DNA of 64,000 nucleotides from Pedobacter gandavensis (GCF_014172405.1 NZ_WNXC01000001.1:744001-808000), one strand, 5' to 3'; positions 9,229-19,088 are shown, counted from the first letter of the stretch. Numbers and translations: made by a program. The notes: generated by a model not told the origin, from the letters alone.

Positions 9229-9273
9229 AAGATAGCTGGTGGAATAATTTCCACTAAGTGTAATTTTTATTAA

Positions 9274-10740
9274 TTAGGCATAAGGAATACCGTCTTTTGA
9301 AGCGAGTCGACTGTGTCCCATCAAGTATTCATCAACTTTACGGGCGGCCTCTCTTCCTTCAGAAATGGCCCAAACTACCAGTGATTGTCCGCGGCGCATA
9401 TCTCCTGCTGCAAAGATCTTTGCAATATTCGTTTGATATTTACCTTCTTCGGCTTTCACATTACCTCTATTGTCCAGCTCTACTCCTAACTTTTCAATTA
9501 AGCCTTCTTTTTGAGGATGTAAGAAACCCATGGCCAATAAAACCAGCTGACAAGGTAAATCTCTTTCCGTGCCTGGTTTCTCCTTGAAGTTCAAAGGTCT
9601 GCCGCTAGGATCAATTTCCCATTCTACGTCTACTACTTTTAGGGCTTTCAGATTACCGTTCTCATCTTTGATAAATTCCTTCGTATTTACTCCCCAAGCT
9701 CTCTCGCAACCTTCTTCATGCGAAGAAGTCACTTTAAGCAACATTGGGAATGTTGGCCAAGGCATGTTCGCGGTACGTTGTGACGCAGGCATTGGCATAA
9801 TCTCAAACTGCATTACGGATTTAGCGCCCTGACGGTTAGATGTTCCGATACAATCAGATCCGGTATCACCACCACCAATCACGATTACATCCTTACCGTT
9901 AGCCAGGATAGCCTCCTCTTCGAAGCTAATATTTTTAACACGCTTGTTTTGTTGTTTCAAGAAATCCATGGCATAATGAACACCTTTTGCCTCGCGACCA
10001 GTGATATTCAAATCTCTTGGGATGGTAGAACCACCTGCCAAAACGATGCTTTGGAACTCTCTAAGTAAAGTATTCAACTCTACATTTTCACCTACATTGG
10101 AATTACATTTAAAAACAATACCTTCTTTTTCCATCAGGTTGATACGTCTTGTAACGACATCTTTCTGAAGTTTAAAGTCAGGAATACCATAGTTCAACAA
10201 ACCTCCCGGGGTATCATCACGTTCGTACACTACCACCTCATGACCGGCTCTGTTCAATTGTGCTGCTGCCGCAAGTCCAGCCGGACCTGATCCAATCACT
10301 GCAACCTTCTTACCGGTACGGATCAATGGCTCTTCCGCTTTGATATAGCCTTTGTTGAAGGCAATTTCAATAATATGTTTCTCAATCTCTTCAATAGATA
10401 CCGGAGATTTGTTGATGCCAAGTACACATGCAGACTCGCATGGTGCCGGACAAATTCTTCCGGTGAATTCTGGAAAGTTATTGGTGCTCAACAGTATAGT
10501 TGATGCCAATTGCCAATCTCCTTTATATACCGCGTCATTGAATTCTGGAATCACATTTCCCAGCGGGCATCCCGACTGGCAAAATGGAACGCCACAATCC
10601 ATACACCTTGCGGCTTCACGGTTTACTTGCTCTAATTCAAAATTCTCTACAAATTCATTATAATGCTTTAAACGTTCTTTAGCATCTTCTTTTATAGGAG
10701 CAGTTCTTTCATACTCTAAAAATCCAGTTACTTTTCCCAT
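9274..10740 (-). CDS. gltD: Glutamate synthase small (beta) subunit
   Basis: The 488-residue flavoprotein feeds NAD(P)H electrons to the large subunit for making glutamate from glutamine and 2-oxoglutarate. The N-terminal iron-sulfur cysteines are at residues 46, 49, 54 and 58 (CMDCGVPFCQSGC), with a second group at 96, 100 and 104 (CPAPCESAC). The FAD-binding VIGSGPAGLAAA is near residue 148 and the NAD(P)H-binding VIGGGDTGSD near residue 286. C-terminal AAGDMRRGQSLVVWAI completes the FAD site. It follows gltB by 75 bases and ends at a strong terminator. Confidence 0.97.
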   Translation of the reverse strand: MGKVTGFLEYERTAPIKEDAKERLKHYNEFVENFELEQVNREAARCMDCGVPFCQSGCPLGNVIPEFNDAVYKGDWQLASTILLSTNNFPEFTGRICPAPCESACVLGINKSPVSIEEIEKHIIEIAFNKGYIKAEEPLIRTGKKVAVIGSGPAGLAAAAQLNRAGHEVVVYERDDTPGGLLNYGIPDFKLQKDVVTRRINLMEKEGIVFKCNSNVGENVELNTLLREFQSIVLAGGSTIPRDLNITGREAKGVHYAMDFLKQQNKRVKNISFEEEAILANGKDVIVIGGGDTGSDCIGTSNRQGAKSVMQFEIMPMPASQRTANMPWPTFPMLLKVTSSHEEGCERAWGVNTKEFIKDENGNLKALKVVDVEWEIDPSGRPLNFKEKPGTERDLPCQLVLLAMGFLHPQKEGLIEKLGVELDNRGNVKAEEGKYQTNIAKIFAAGDMRRGQSLVVWAISEGREAARKVDEYLMGHSRLASKDGIPYA

Positions 10741-10815
10741 GGTTAAGCTATATTTAGTTTAGTGGTTGTCGTCATTTTGTGTTTCAATTTACGGTGGCTC
10801 TTGTTTGGTCTATAC

Positions 10816-13800
10816 TTAAACACTTACTGCAGCTCTTTTCATCATTACTGCTTTGTATTCTTTAGGGAATACCTTGATGAAATGTGCGGATTGAGTTGCC
10901 CAGTCGCTTAAGATAAACTTAGCTAAACTACTATCCGTAAGTTGGATGTGCTTTTTCAATAATACATTGATGCGCAATTCATCCTGTTCGTCTAGTGGAT
11001 CAAGGTCTACCATTTCCTTGTTGCATTTATTGGTAAACTCTTGTTTCGTATCATAGATCCAGGCTACACCACCGCTCATTCCAGCGGCAAAGTTGCTACC
11101 TGTATCACCGATTACCAAGACCTCACCACCAGTCATGTATTCACAACCATGGTCACCTAAACCTTCTACTACAGCTGTAGCACCAGAGTTTCTTACCGCA
11201 AACCTTTCACCGGCCTGACCTCTTACATATAACTCACCGGAAGTCGCACCATAAAGGGCTACGTTACCAATGATGATATTTTGCTCAGGTACATAGCTGA
11301 TCGTACTAAAAGGATAGATCGATAACCTTGCACCAGAAAGACCTTTACCTACGTAATCATTTGCTTCACCTTCCAACTGCAAGGAAATTCCTCTTGCTGC
11401 GAATGCACCAAAACTTTGTCCGGCAGAACCTTTGAACTTGAAGTTGATCGTATCGGCAGGTAAGCCTTGTGATTTATAGATTTTAGAAACCTCATTGGAA
11501 AGCATCGTACCTAAGGCACGATTGGTATTTTTAACCTCAAACTCTCTATAAATAGGTTCTTTATTTAATAAGGCAGGCGCAGCAGCTTTGATCAATTGGT
11601 GATCTAAAATATCCGCCAAGCCATGGTCTTGTGTTTCTGTTTGGAACAAGCTCAAGCCATTGTCTGGTGCTTTATATAAAATTGCAGAAAGATCCAGGTC
11701 TTTTAATTTCCAGTCGCTAGGATCAATTGGACGTAAGCTTAAGGCATCTGCCTGACCTACCATCTCTTCCACAGTTCTGAAACCAAGTTCTGCCATGGTC
11801 TCTCTCAACTCTTCCGCCAGGAATTTGAATAAGTTCACGACGTGATCTGCTTCACCGGTAAACAACTTTCTCAAGTTAGGATCCTGTGTAGCCACACCAA
11901 CCGGACAAGTATTTAAATGACACTTCCTCATCATGATACAACCAGAGGTAACTAGAGCAGCAGTTGCTACACCCCATTCTTCAGCACCTAAAAGCGCTGC
12001 AATGGCGATATCTTTCCCTGTTTTCAATTGACCATCTGTCTGTAATACGACCCTGCTGCGCAGGCGGTTTTTAACCAAAGTCTGGTGTGCTTCTGCTAAA
12101 CCAAGTTCCCAAGGTAAGCCTGCATGTTGGATGGAAGTTAAAGGAGAAGCGCCGGTACCACCGTCAAATCCAGAAACCAGGATCACATCAGCATGTGCTT
12201 TGGCTACACCGGCAGCAATCGTACCTACACCCGCTTTAGAAACCAGTTTCACATTGATTCGAGCTTCACGGTTTGCATTTTTCAAGTCAAAGATCAGCTG
12301 TGCTAAATCTTCAATAGAATAAATATCATGGTGTGGTGGCGGCGATATCAGACCTACACCAGGTGTTGCGTGACGAACTTTTGCAATCCAGTCGTCTACT
12401 TTATCACCAGGTAATTGTCCACCTTCACCAGGTTTTGCACCTTGTGCCATTTTAATTTGTAACTCATCTGCATTGCTCAGGTAATAACTCGTTACGCCGA
12501 AACGTGCAGAAGCAATCTGTTTTATTGCAGAGCGCATAGAATCACCGTTAGGTAAAGTCTCATAGCGCAATTCATCTTCACCACCTTCTCCGGTATTACT
12601 TTTTCCACCAATGCGGTTCATTGCAATGGCCAAAGTGGAGTGTGCTTCATGAGAGATCGAACCGAAAGACATTGCACCAGTTGCAAAACGTTTCAATATT
12701 TCCTCAATTGGCTCTACTTCTGATAAAGGTACTGCGGGGCGTTTGTAGTTAAATTCAAACAATCCGCGGATGGTAAACGCTTGATGCGTTTGCTCATTTA
12801 CCAGCTTAGAATATTGTTTGTATACATTGTAATCGTTCTTTCTGGTTGCGTTTTGTAACAAGTGAATCGTTTGAGGATTGAACAAATGTTGCTCTCCTTT
12901 ACGTTTCCATTTGTAATTACCACCTGTAGGCAAAATCATATCCGGACGCGTTGCCGAACCGAAAATCCTGTTGTGTTTGATCAAAGTTTCTCTGGCGATC
13001 TCATCCAATCCTAAACCACCGATTCTGGAAACCGCACCGGTAAAGTAATTGTCGACTACCTGCTTATTTAAACCAAGAATCTCAAAGATCTGCGCGCCAT
13101 GGTAAGATTGCAATGTCGAAATTCCCATTTTAGAGAAAATCTTCAACAATCCATTGTTTACAGCATATATATAGTTCTGGATCAATTTTGCAGGTTTAAC
13201 CTCCAGTTCTTTTTCAAAACCAGTAATTGTTTCTTCTGCTAAGTAAGGATTTACTGCTGTTGCACCGAAACCGATTAAACAAGCAAAATGGTGCACTTCC
13301 CAAACATCACCAGCCTCAACCACTAAACCTACATCACCTCTATACCCTTTGCGGATTAAGTGGTGGTGAACAGTAGAAACAGCCAATAAAGAAGGAATTG
13401 CAGCATGTTCAGAGTCTAGCGCACGATCAGACAGGATAATCACCTGGAAACCATCTTCTACGGCATCAACGGCATAGCGACAAAGTCTGTCTAATGCTTT
13501 TGCCATTGCGCCAGGTTTACCTGTGGCTCTGAAATAAGTTTGTAAAGTTTTAGATTGGAATACACCAGTATCTATACTTCTAAGTTTTTCTAACTCTAAA
13601 TTCGTTAATATCGGATGCTTGATACCCACACAGTGGCACTGCAGCGCATTTTCTTCCAGAATATTTCCGTTATTCCCCATGAATCCCGCAAGACTCATCA
13701 CCACTTTTTCCCTGATCGGGTCAATTGGCGGATTCGTTACCTGGGCAAACAATTGTTTGAAATAAGAAGAAAGGTGTTGTGGTTTTTGAGATAGAATGGC

Positions 13801-15321
13801 CAAAGGAATATCAGTTCCCATCGAGCCGATCGGCTCTTTACCATCCTTAGCCATTGGTTTCAGGATTAAATCGATGTCCTCACGGCTATATCCAAATACT
13901 TGTTGGTATTTAAATATAGATTCCTCTGAAAGACCGCTAAACACTACTCTTGGATCAGAAAGTTCTTCTAATCTAATTTGGTATTGATTTAACCAATCTG
14001 CATATGGCCTGCGGCTACATACTTGTTGTTTAATCTCGGTATCAGAAATAATCCTTCCTTGCTCCATATCGACTACAAACATCTTTCCAGGGGTCAACCT
14101 ACCCTTTTCAATAATTTTGCTTTGATCTAAAGCCAATGCACCAGCTTCCGAAGCCATAATCACATGGTCATCTTCTGTAATGGCATATCTTTGCGGACGT
14201 AATCCATTTCTATCCAAAGTTGCTCCAATCAGGTTACCATCTGTAAAGGAAACAGCCGCAGGTCCATCCCAAGGCTCCATTAAGGTCGCATGGAACTTAT
14301 AGAATGCCTGTTTAAGCTCGTCCATATCATCGTTACCATCCCATGCCTCAGGAATTAACATCATCAAGACATGTGGCAGAGAACGACCTGCATGCACTAA
14401 AAGCTCTACTATATTGTCTAAACAACCTGAATCGGAATTGGATTCATCAATTACAGGAAGTAAAATATTCAGTTCTTCGGGTGTAAAGTGTGAGGAAGCC
14501 AATGACTTTACACTTGCTCTAAACCAGTTCAGGTTACCCTGAAGGGTATTGATTTCTCCATTATGGGCGATATACCTGAAAGGTTGCGCCAATTTCCAGG
14601 AAGGGAAAGTATTCGTTGCAAAACGGCTGTGGATCAATCCAAAAGCAGAAACAACACGCTTATCACTAAGCTCGGTAAAATAGGATCTTACCTGTAATGA
14701 GGTCAGCTGTCCTTTATATACTATAGTTCTGGAAGAGAAAGAGGCGATATAAAACTCCCCGTTAATTCCTTTTACAGTATTATTAATGGTCTTGGATAGG
14801 TAATTCTTAAAAACGTAAAGCTTGCGTTCAAAATCTGCACCAGCAGCGATTGCATATGGGCGGGCGATAAATACCTGTTCCATTTCAGGCTCTACAGATA
14901 AGGCCATATCTCCAATACCTGCTGTATTGGTTAATACTTTTCTAAAACCCAGAACTTCCAGGCCTAGCTTCTCTCCTGCACGATAAATGATTTCTCTGCA
15001 CTCTTCTCTCGCTTTAACGTCTTTCGGTAAGAATAACATCCCTACCCCATAGTCTCCGGATTCATTTAGACTGAATCCTATTTTAAGACATTCGTCATAT
15101 AGAAATTCGTGAGGGATCTGTATCATGATACCTGCACCATCTCCTGTGTTAATTTCAGCGCCGCAAGCTCCGCGGTGATCAAGATTTTCAAGAATGGTTA
15201 TTGCGTCGGAAATGATTTGTTGCGATTTTCTCCCCTTGATATGAGCAACGAAACCAATGCCACATGCGTCATGTTCAAAACGCTGGTCGTATAACCCTTG
15301 CTGATCTTGTGTTTGTTTCAT
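10816..15321 (-). CDS. gltB: Glutamate synthase large (alpha) subunit
   Basis: The 1501-residue enzyme is full length. After a 19-residue propeptide, Cys20 in DACGIGF is the expected N-terminal nucleophile of the class II glutamine amidotransferase domain (about 20-430). A central domain (about 470-760) precedes the FMN-binding synthase barrel (about 830-1200), with GEGGEDELR and the 3Fe-4S cysteines CIMMRKCHLNTC near residue 1110. The C-terminal Gly-rich beta-helix (about 1260-1450) contains VRGQAGERFAVRNSGATAVVEG split by turns. It makes glutamate together with gltD, the first and second genes of one minus-strand operon. Confidence 0.98.
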   Translation of the reverse strand: MKQTQDQQGLYDQRFEHDACGIGFVAHIKGRKSQQIISDAITILENLDHRGACGAEINTGDGAGIMIQIPHEFLYDECLKIGFSLNESGDYGVGMLFLPKDVKAREECREIIYRAGEKLGLEVLGFRKVLTNTAGIGDMALSVEPEMEQVFIARPYAIAAGADFERKLYVFKNYLSKTINNTVKGINGEFYIASFSSRTIVYKGQLTSLQVRSYFTELSDKRVVSAFGLIHSRFATNTFPSWKLAQPFRYIAHNGEINTLQGNLNWFRASVKSLASSHFTPEELNILLPVIDESNSDSGCLDNIVELLVHAGRSLPHVLMMLIPEAWDGNDDMDELKQAFYKFHATLMEPWDGPAAVSFTDGNLIGATLDRNGLRPQRYAITEDDHVIMASEAGALALDQSKIIEKGRLTPGKMFVVDMEQGRIISDTEIKQQVCSRRPYADWLNQYQIRLEELSDPRVVFSGLSEESIFKYQQVFGYSREDIDLILKPMAKDGKEPIGSMGTDIPLAILSQKPQHLSSYFKQLFAQVTNPPIDPIREKVVMSLAGFMGNNGNILEENALQCHCVGIKHPILTNLELEKLRSIDTGVFQSKTLQTYFRATGKPGAMAKALDRLCRYAVDAVEDGFQVIILSDRALDSEHAAIPSLLAVSTVHHHLIRKGYRGDVGLVVEAGDVWEVHHFACLIGFGATAVNPYLAEETITGFEKELEVKPAKLIQNYIYAVNNGLLKIFSKMGISTLQSYHGAQIFEILGLNKQVVDNYFTGAVSRIGGLGLDEIARETLIKHNRIFGSATRPDMILPTGGNYKWKRKGEQHLFNPQTIHLLQNATRKNDYNVYKQYSKLVNEQTHQAFTIRGLFEFNYKRPAVPLSEVEPIEEILKRFATGAMSFGSISHEAHSTLAIAMNRIGGKSNTGEGGEDELRYETLPNGDSMRSAIKQIASARFGVTSYYLSNADELQIKMAQGAKPGEGGQLPGDKVDDWIAKVRHATPGVGLISPPPHHDIYSIEDLAQLIFDLKNANREARINVKLVSKAGVGTIAAGVAKAHADVILVSGFDGGTGASPLTSIQHAGLPWELGLAEAHQTLVKNRLRSRVVLQTDGQLKTGKDIAIAALLGAEEWGVATAALVTSGCIMMRKCHLNTCPVGVATQDPNLRKLFTGEADHVVNLFKFLAEELRETMAELGFRTVEEMVGQADALSLRPIDPSDWKLKDLDLSAILYKAPDNGLSLFQTETQDHGLADILDHQLIKAAAPALLNKEPIYREFEVKNTNRALGTMLSNEVSKIYKSQGLPADTINFKFKGSAGQSFGAFAARGISLQLEGEANDYVGKGLSGARLSIYPFSTISYVPEQNIIIGNVALYGATSGELYVRGQAGERFAVRNSGATAVVEGLGDHGCEYMTGGEVLVIGDTGSNFAAGMSGGVAWIYDTKQEFTNKCNKEMVDLDPLDEQDELRINVLLKKHIQLTDSSLAKFILSDWATQSAHFIKVFPKEYKAVMMKRAAVSV

Positions 15322-15346
15322 AAGTTTAATTTATTGTTGGTTGGTA

Positions 15347-15365
15347 TAGTGTGATTCGAACACTA
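15347..15365. promoter_or_regulatory. Dyad upstream of gltB
   Basis: TAGTGT and ACACTA form 6-base inverted arms around a 7-base spacer, 26 bases before the gltB ATG. A -7-like TTTATTTG (one mismatch) lies just upstream on the minus strand at 15373-15380. The position would suit an operator or a 5' UTR hairpin, but no regulator is known from the sequence. Confidence 0.3.
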
Positions 15366-15380
15366 AGTTACGCAAATAAA

Positions 15381-15655
15381 TCAAGTAATTATAATATCGG
15401 CATCGTTTTTAAGAAAAATGCAGTACATTTCAAATATAACGTCTTTATATTATAATATTGATAGCTGCAATCGATGTAAAATGAAATATTGGCAATGATG
15501 ACTTCCCTATATAAGAGAGTTAGCCCTAAAATGATCTTCAATTGGCAGCAAGCCTTTCTGCCAGCTAAAAAAACTTTAAAATTATTTTCAGCTTCAAGAC
15601 CTTTAATTTCAGTGAATTAACCAAAAAACCGCTTAAAAATTAAAATAAAAGCATT
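15381..15655. other. Gap between gltB and the SRP RNA promoter
   Basis: About 275 A/T-rich bases with no convincing open frame on either strand and no clear repeat. It must contain the upstream part of the gltB promoter region. Confidence 0.4.
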
Positions 15656-15661
15656 TTATCC

Positions 15662-15692
15662 TTTGGTAGATTCAGATCTTTTCCTACTTTTG
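15662..15692 (+). promoter_or_regulatory. Promoter of the SRP RNA gene
   Basis: A perfect Bacteroidota promoter: TTTG at 15662-15665, 19 bases, then TACTTTTG at 15685-15692 (consensus TAnnTTTG). The RNA's predicted 5' end at 15697 follows by four bases, the spacing expected for this promoter class. Confidence 0.8.
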
Positions 15693-15696
15693 TGAC

Positions 15697-15793
15697 GGGC
15701 AAGTATTACACGATCAGCTCCTTTTGAACTCCCCCAGGGCGGGAACGAAGCAAGGGTAGAAAGTTGTAGCGATGCGATGTAAAGTGCTTGCCC
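15697..15793 (+). ncRNA. ffs: Signal recognition particle RNA (4.5S, small bacterial type)
   Basis: A 97-base RNA. The ends GGGCAAG (15697-15703) and CTTGCCC (15787-15793) pair to close a long hairpin. The apical part reads CAGG, three bases, GGAA, three bases, AGCA, which is the universal domain IV core: a GGAA tetraloop above the symmetric loop bound by the Ffh M domain; the E. coli RNA has the same spacing. A T-rich stretch follows at 15795-15806. The RNA works with Ffh and FtsY to target membrane proteins during translation. A short reverse-strand open frame over this RNA is not a gene. Confidence 0.9.
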
Positions 15794-15894
15794 ATTTTTA
15801 TTTTTTAGATTGATATGCTTCCGATGCATCCTCTTCTTTCTAACGACCAACACGAGTTAAATAAAACCATATATTTTCTTAAACTATATATCTT

Positions 15895-16554
15895 ATGAAA
15901 TTTTTCATAGACACAGCTAATCTAGATCAAATCAGAGAAGCTCAAGACCTTGGCGTTCTAGACGGCGTAACTACCAACCCTAGCTTAATGGCTAAAGAAG
16001 GTATCACTGGGGACCAAAATGTAATTAACCACTACAAAGCTATCTGTGACATCGTTGATGCGAATGTTAGTGCAGAAGTAATTTCGACTGATTATGAGAG
16101 CATGATCAAAGAAGGTGAAGCATTAGCTAAACTAGATCCGAAAATCGTGGTTAAGATCCCTATGATTAAAGATGGTGTTAAGGCTATTAAATACCTTTCA
16201 TCTAAAGGAATTAGAACCAACTGTACTTTGATTTTCTCTGCTGGCCAGGCTTTAATTGCTGCAAAAGCTGGTGCATCTTATGTATCTCCATTCTTAGGTC
16301 GTTTAGATGACATCTCTACAGATGGTTTTCAATTGATCGAAGATATCAGATTGATTTTTGATAACTACCAATACGAAACTGAAATTCTTGCAGCTTCAGT
16401 TAGAGGTCCAATGCACATTGTAAACTGCGCTAAATTAGGTGCTGATGTAATGACTGGTCCACTTTCTGCAATCCTTGCATTAATGAAACACCCATTAACC
16501 GATAGCGGTCTTGCTCAGTTCTTAGCTGATCATGCAAAAGCTGCTGGTAAATAG
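15895..16554 (+). CDS. Transaldolase-family protein (fructose-6-phosphate aldolase-like)
   Basis: The 219-residue product is the short form of the transaldolase family. [10 protein letters not shown] opens the first strand, GVTTNPSL (residues 24-31) is the signature, and the Schiff-base lysine is K87 in VVKIPM. At this size it could be the transaldolase of the pentose phosphate pathway (subfamily 3B) or fructose-6-phosphate aldolase; sequence alone does not separate them. The gene stands between the SRP RNA and a bidirectional terminator. Codon use looks like that of a well-expressed gene. Confidence 0.92.
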   Translation: MKFFIDTANLDQIREAQDLGVLDGVTTNPSLMAKEGITGDQNVINHYKAICDIVDANVSAEVISTDYESMIKEGEALAKLDPKIVVKIPMIKDGVKAIKYLSSKGIRTNCTLIFSAGQALIAAKAGASYVSPFLGRLDDISTDGFQLIEDIRLIFDNYQYETEILAASVRGPMHIVNCAKLGADVMTGPLSAILALMKHPLTDSGLAQFLADHAKAAGK

Positions 16555-16572
16555 GCATCTCATTAATGATAC

Positions 16573-16609
16573 AAAAAAGTCCTGTTGATTAATTCGACAG
16601 GACTTTTTT
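16573..16609. terminator. Bidirectional terminator of the transaldolase gene
   Basis: AAAAAAGTCCTGT (16573-16585) pairs with ACAGGACTTTTTT (16597-16609). T-tracts follow on both strands. Its right arm lies inside the last codons of the converging phosphatase gene, so the two 3' ends share this structure. Confidence 0.85.
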
Positions 16610-17083
16610 TATGGCTTCATAACTGATTTGTTCGTCAGGTTCGATAAGAATACCCTTCACTCCTGCTCCATTTGCTGCTTCTACATCTCTTGGTTTATCA
16701 CCAATCATCACAGATAAGGAAGGGTCAATGTTGTAAGTTGCGATTGCTTCTAATACCATTCCCGATAAAGGTTTTCTGCAATTACAAGGCTCAGAAACTG
16801 TTGGATGATGTGGACAATAGTAAGCATGGGTGATTTTTGCACCTTGTGCCTCAAACTTTTCTCCTAAAATACGGTGCATTTCTGCCAATGTTTCTTCGGT
16901 GTATCTTTTTAGGGCAATTCCACCTTGATTGGTAATGATAATTAGCATATAACCCTCATCATACAGCTTTTTCAATGGCGGAATCTGGTATTCCAGGACT
17001 TCAAAATCTTCTACTTTACAGATGTAATCATAGATTTCGTGATTTAACACGCCATCACGATCCAGAAATATTGCTTTATTCAT
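16589..17083 (-). CDS. HAD-IIIA phosphatase (heptose bisphosphate phosphatase, GmhB-like)
   Basis: The ATG at 17083 gives 164 residues starting MNKAIFLDRDGVLN, where D8 and D10 are the HAD nucleophile and general acid. A longer frame from 17104 would need a TTG start and adds seven polar residues not expected in the family. The zinc loop CPHHPTVSEPCNCRKP (C, H, C, C) is the hallmark of the GmhB/HisB-N group, and IGDKPRDVEAA is HAD motif 4. The likely role is removing the C7 phosphate from heptose bisphosphate for lipopolysaccharide core. Histidinol phosphatase activity cannot be excluded, but no his genes are near. Confidence 0.85.
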   Translation of the reverse strand: MNKAIFLDRDGVLNHEIYDYICKVEDFEVLEYQIPPLKKLYDEGYMLIIITNQGGIALKRYTEETLAEMHRILGEKFEAQGAKITHAYYCPHHPTVSEPCNCRKPLSGMVLEAIATYNIDPSLSVMIGDKPRDVEAANGAGVKGILIEPDEQISYEAIKKVLSN

Positions 17084-17206
17084 TTTATCGTTCTTTTTCT
17101 GCAAAGATGAGGATATTATAATTGTTTATTCGTCCTTGATGTCGTTTTTGTTAAACATAATCACGATATATGATGTTATTAACCATTGAACCTTTAAATT
17201 TATATT

Positions 17207-18040
17207 ATGCCCTATATCAAAAGAAATCCTGAGAACAGTAAATCTGTCAATATATTCTATGAAGACCTAGGTTCAGGAAAACCGGTGATTTTAATTCATG
17301 GCTGGCCAGTATCGCACGAAATGTGGGAATATCAGGTCGCCTCTATTGTATACAGTGGCTATCGTTGTATTGCTTACGACAGGCGTGGTTTTGGCCAGTC
17401 GGATAAGCCCTGGAGCGGCTACGACTATGACACGCTTGCTTCCGATTTAAACGAATTGATTCTTGCGCTGGACTTGTCAGAAGTTACCCTGGTTGGATTT
17501 TCTATGGGTGGCGGAGAAGTCGTACGTTACTTAGGTAAATATGGTAGCTCTAAAGTCGAAAAAGCGGTATTGATTAGCTCTGTAGTTCCTTTAATGTTAA
17601 AAACAGAAGACCATGAGGAAGGTGTTCCTAAGGAAGTTTTTGAAGAGATGATTGCCAATATTCAACACGATCGCCCGGCATTCTTAGCTGCCTTCGGAAA
17701 GCAATTCTTTGGCGAAGGTGTTTTGAATAAACCTGTTAGTCATGAGATCCGGAATTGGATGCATCAGCTCGCAATAGTTGCCAGTCCAAAAGCTACGGTA
17801 GACTGTGTAAGGTCATTTTCTGAAACAGATTTCAGAACAGACCTGAGTACGATTACTATTCCTGTAATGGTGATTCATGGGGATGAAGATAAGGTGGTAC
17901 CCATTAAAGCAACCAGCGCAATTACTTCGATGTTACTTCCCAACGCCGATTACTATGAGATGGAAGGTGGTTCACATGGCTTATTTATCACTCATAAAGA
18001 TGAATTGAACCAATTATTGGTGAATTTTTTAAAGAGATAA
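17207..18040 (+). CDS. Alpha/beta hydrolase (non-haem chloroperoxidase-like)
   Basis: The 277-residue protein has a full alpha/beta hydrolase layout. The oxyanion segment is LIHGWPVSHEMW (about 29-40), the nucleophile elbow GFSMGG holds Ser99, the acid is probably Asp in HGDEDKVVP (near 229) and the base His in GGSHGLF (near 257). The DRRGFGQSDKPW segment is typical of the chloroperoxidase/arylesterase subgroup. No signal peptide is seen. The natural substrate is unknown, probably a small ester. Confidence 0.9.
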   Translation: MPYIKRNPENSKSVNIFYEDLGSGKPVILIHGWPVSHEMWEYQVASIVYSGYRCIAYDRRGFGQSDKPWSGYDYDTLASDLNELILALDLSEVTLVGFSMGGGEVVRYLGKYGSSKVEKAVLISSVVPLMLKTEDHEEGVPKEVFEEMIANIQHDRPAFLAAFGKQFFGEGVLNKPVSHEIRNWMHQLAIVASPKATVDCVRSFSETDFRTDLSTITIPVMVIHGDEDKVVPIKATSAITSMLLPNADYYEMEGGSHGLFITHKDELNQLLVNFLKR

Positions 18041-18050
18041 AAACAAGAAA

Positions 18051-18182
18051 CTCTTATTTAGAAGCGCACAAACCTCCGCACTCAGCGGCTTTACCAATGG
18101 TAGTTTCGAGCTGAACCTTAGCTTAAGCTTTGGGAAATTTAAAAAAAACATTTTCTATTTAATTAAAGGCTGTATCATCTGA
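18051..18182 (+). pseudogene. Possible remnant of an outer-membrane protein gene
   Basis: In the gap after the hydrolase, one frame has no start but reads SALSGFTNGSFELNLSLSFG followed by KFKK. Such an alternating strand ending in FG plus basic residues is typical of the last strand of Bacteroidota outer-membrane proteins (PorP/SprF-like). The frame runs on into KNIFYLIKGCII before a TGA at 18180-18182, possibly after a slip in the A-run near 18141. The remnant reading is inferred; chance cannot be excluded. Confidence 0.35.
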
Positions 18183-18236
18183 TATGGCCTTTATTATTTT
18201 GGTTAGAAGGTCTGTTTTATTTACTAAATTAGAGTG

Positions 18237-19001
18237 ATGAAGATTGAAAATCCCTCCTTTAATTATGATAAATATGGGCAAAGTTATGCGATTCAGCGGA
18301 CAACAGATCCTCGTATAGCTGCCTATGTATGGCAAGCTTTGGGTAATTCGGCTTCCGTATTGAATGTTGGTGCAGGCAGTGGTTCTTATGAGCCTGAGGA
18401 TCGATATGTTGTTGCTGTTGAACCTTCAATCGTCATGCGTAAACAAAGAGTCTCAAAGAACAGAGGGCCGGCAGTAATAGCTTATGCTGAAAACTTACCA
18501 TTTGACGATGAGGCATTCGAAGCTTCAATGGCTATGATCACCATACACCATTGGCAAAATTTAGAAAAAGGAATAACTGAACTTCGAAGGGTTACCGCTG
18601 GACCGGTTGTTATCTTAACTTTAGATCCGAAGCTGATGCGGGATTTTTGGATTAACGATTATTTTCCGGAAATGATGGAAGTGGAAAGTTTCCGCCTGCC
18701 TGCTATTGATAGGTTGCTAAATATATTAGGTGGCCAATGCAAGGTAGAATCAATCCCTATTCCAATGAATTGTATTGATGGATTTACAGAGGCTTTTTAC
18801 GGTAGACCTGAGGCTTTTTTGAGTGAATCAGTTCGTGCTGGCCAATCCTGTTGGGGATTCGGCAGACAAGACTTAAGAGATGCTGGCCTGAAAGTGCTTT
18901 CAGATGACCTGATTTCAGGTAAATGGGATAAAAAATACGGGTATTTGCGTACACAAACAAATTTCTCCGGTTGCCTAAAACTGATTACCGCAATTCGTTA
19001 A
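18237..19001 (+). CDS. SAM-dependent methyltransferase (type 11)
   Basis: Starting at the ATG at 18237 (the GTG just before is less likely) the product is 254 residues. SVLNVGAGSGSYEP is the SAM-binding motif I, AVEPS ends strand 2, and MAMITIHHWQN is the motif IV/post-I region, all typical of class I methyltransferases of the UbiE/type 11 kind. No substrate domain is recognisable. The C-terminal half (about 130-254) has a Trp/Phe-rich segment that may hold the substrate pocket. It is monocistronic, and its role is unknown. Confidence 0.85.
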   Translation: MKIENPSFNYDKYGQSYAIQRTTDPRIAAYVWQALGNSASVLNVGAGSGSYEPEDRYVVAVEPSIVMRKQRVSKNRGPAVIAYAENLPFDDEAFEASMAMITIHHWQNLEKGITELRRVTAGPVVILTLDPKLMRDFWINDYFPEMMEVESFRLPAIDRLLNILGGQCKVESIPIPMNCIDGFTEAFYGRPEAFLSESVRAGQSCWGFGRQDLRDAGLKVLSDDLISGKWDKKYGYLRTQTNFSGCLKLITAIR

Positions 19002-19088
19002 ATTTTATACTAGTAATTTTGTAATCAGGTTTCCCGTAATAAAATCATTTTGCATACCGCTAACTTTGGGCGTTTTAATAAAATTACT

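Noticed and set aside
15656..15853. 65-codon open frame on the minus strand
   Set aside because: It runs across the SRP RNA, which explains its sequence; composition is not protein-like.
17101..17108. CATCTTTG as -7 box of the GmhB-like gene
   Set aside because: One mismatch to TAnnTTTG and no -33 partner at the usual distance.
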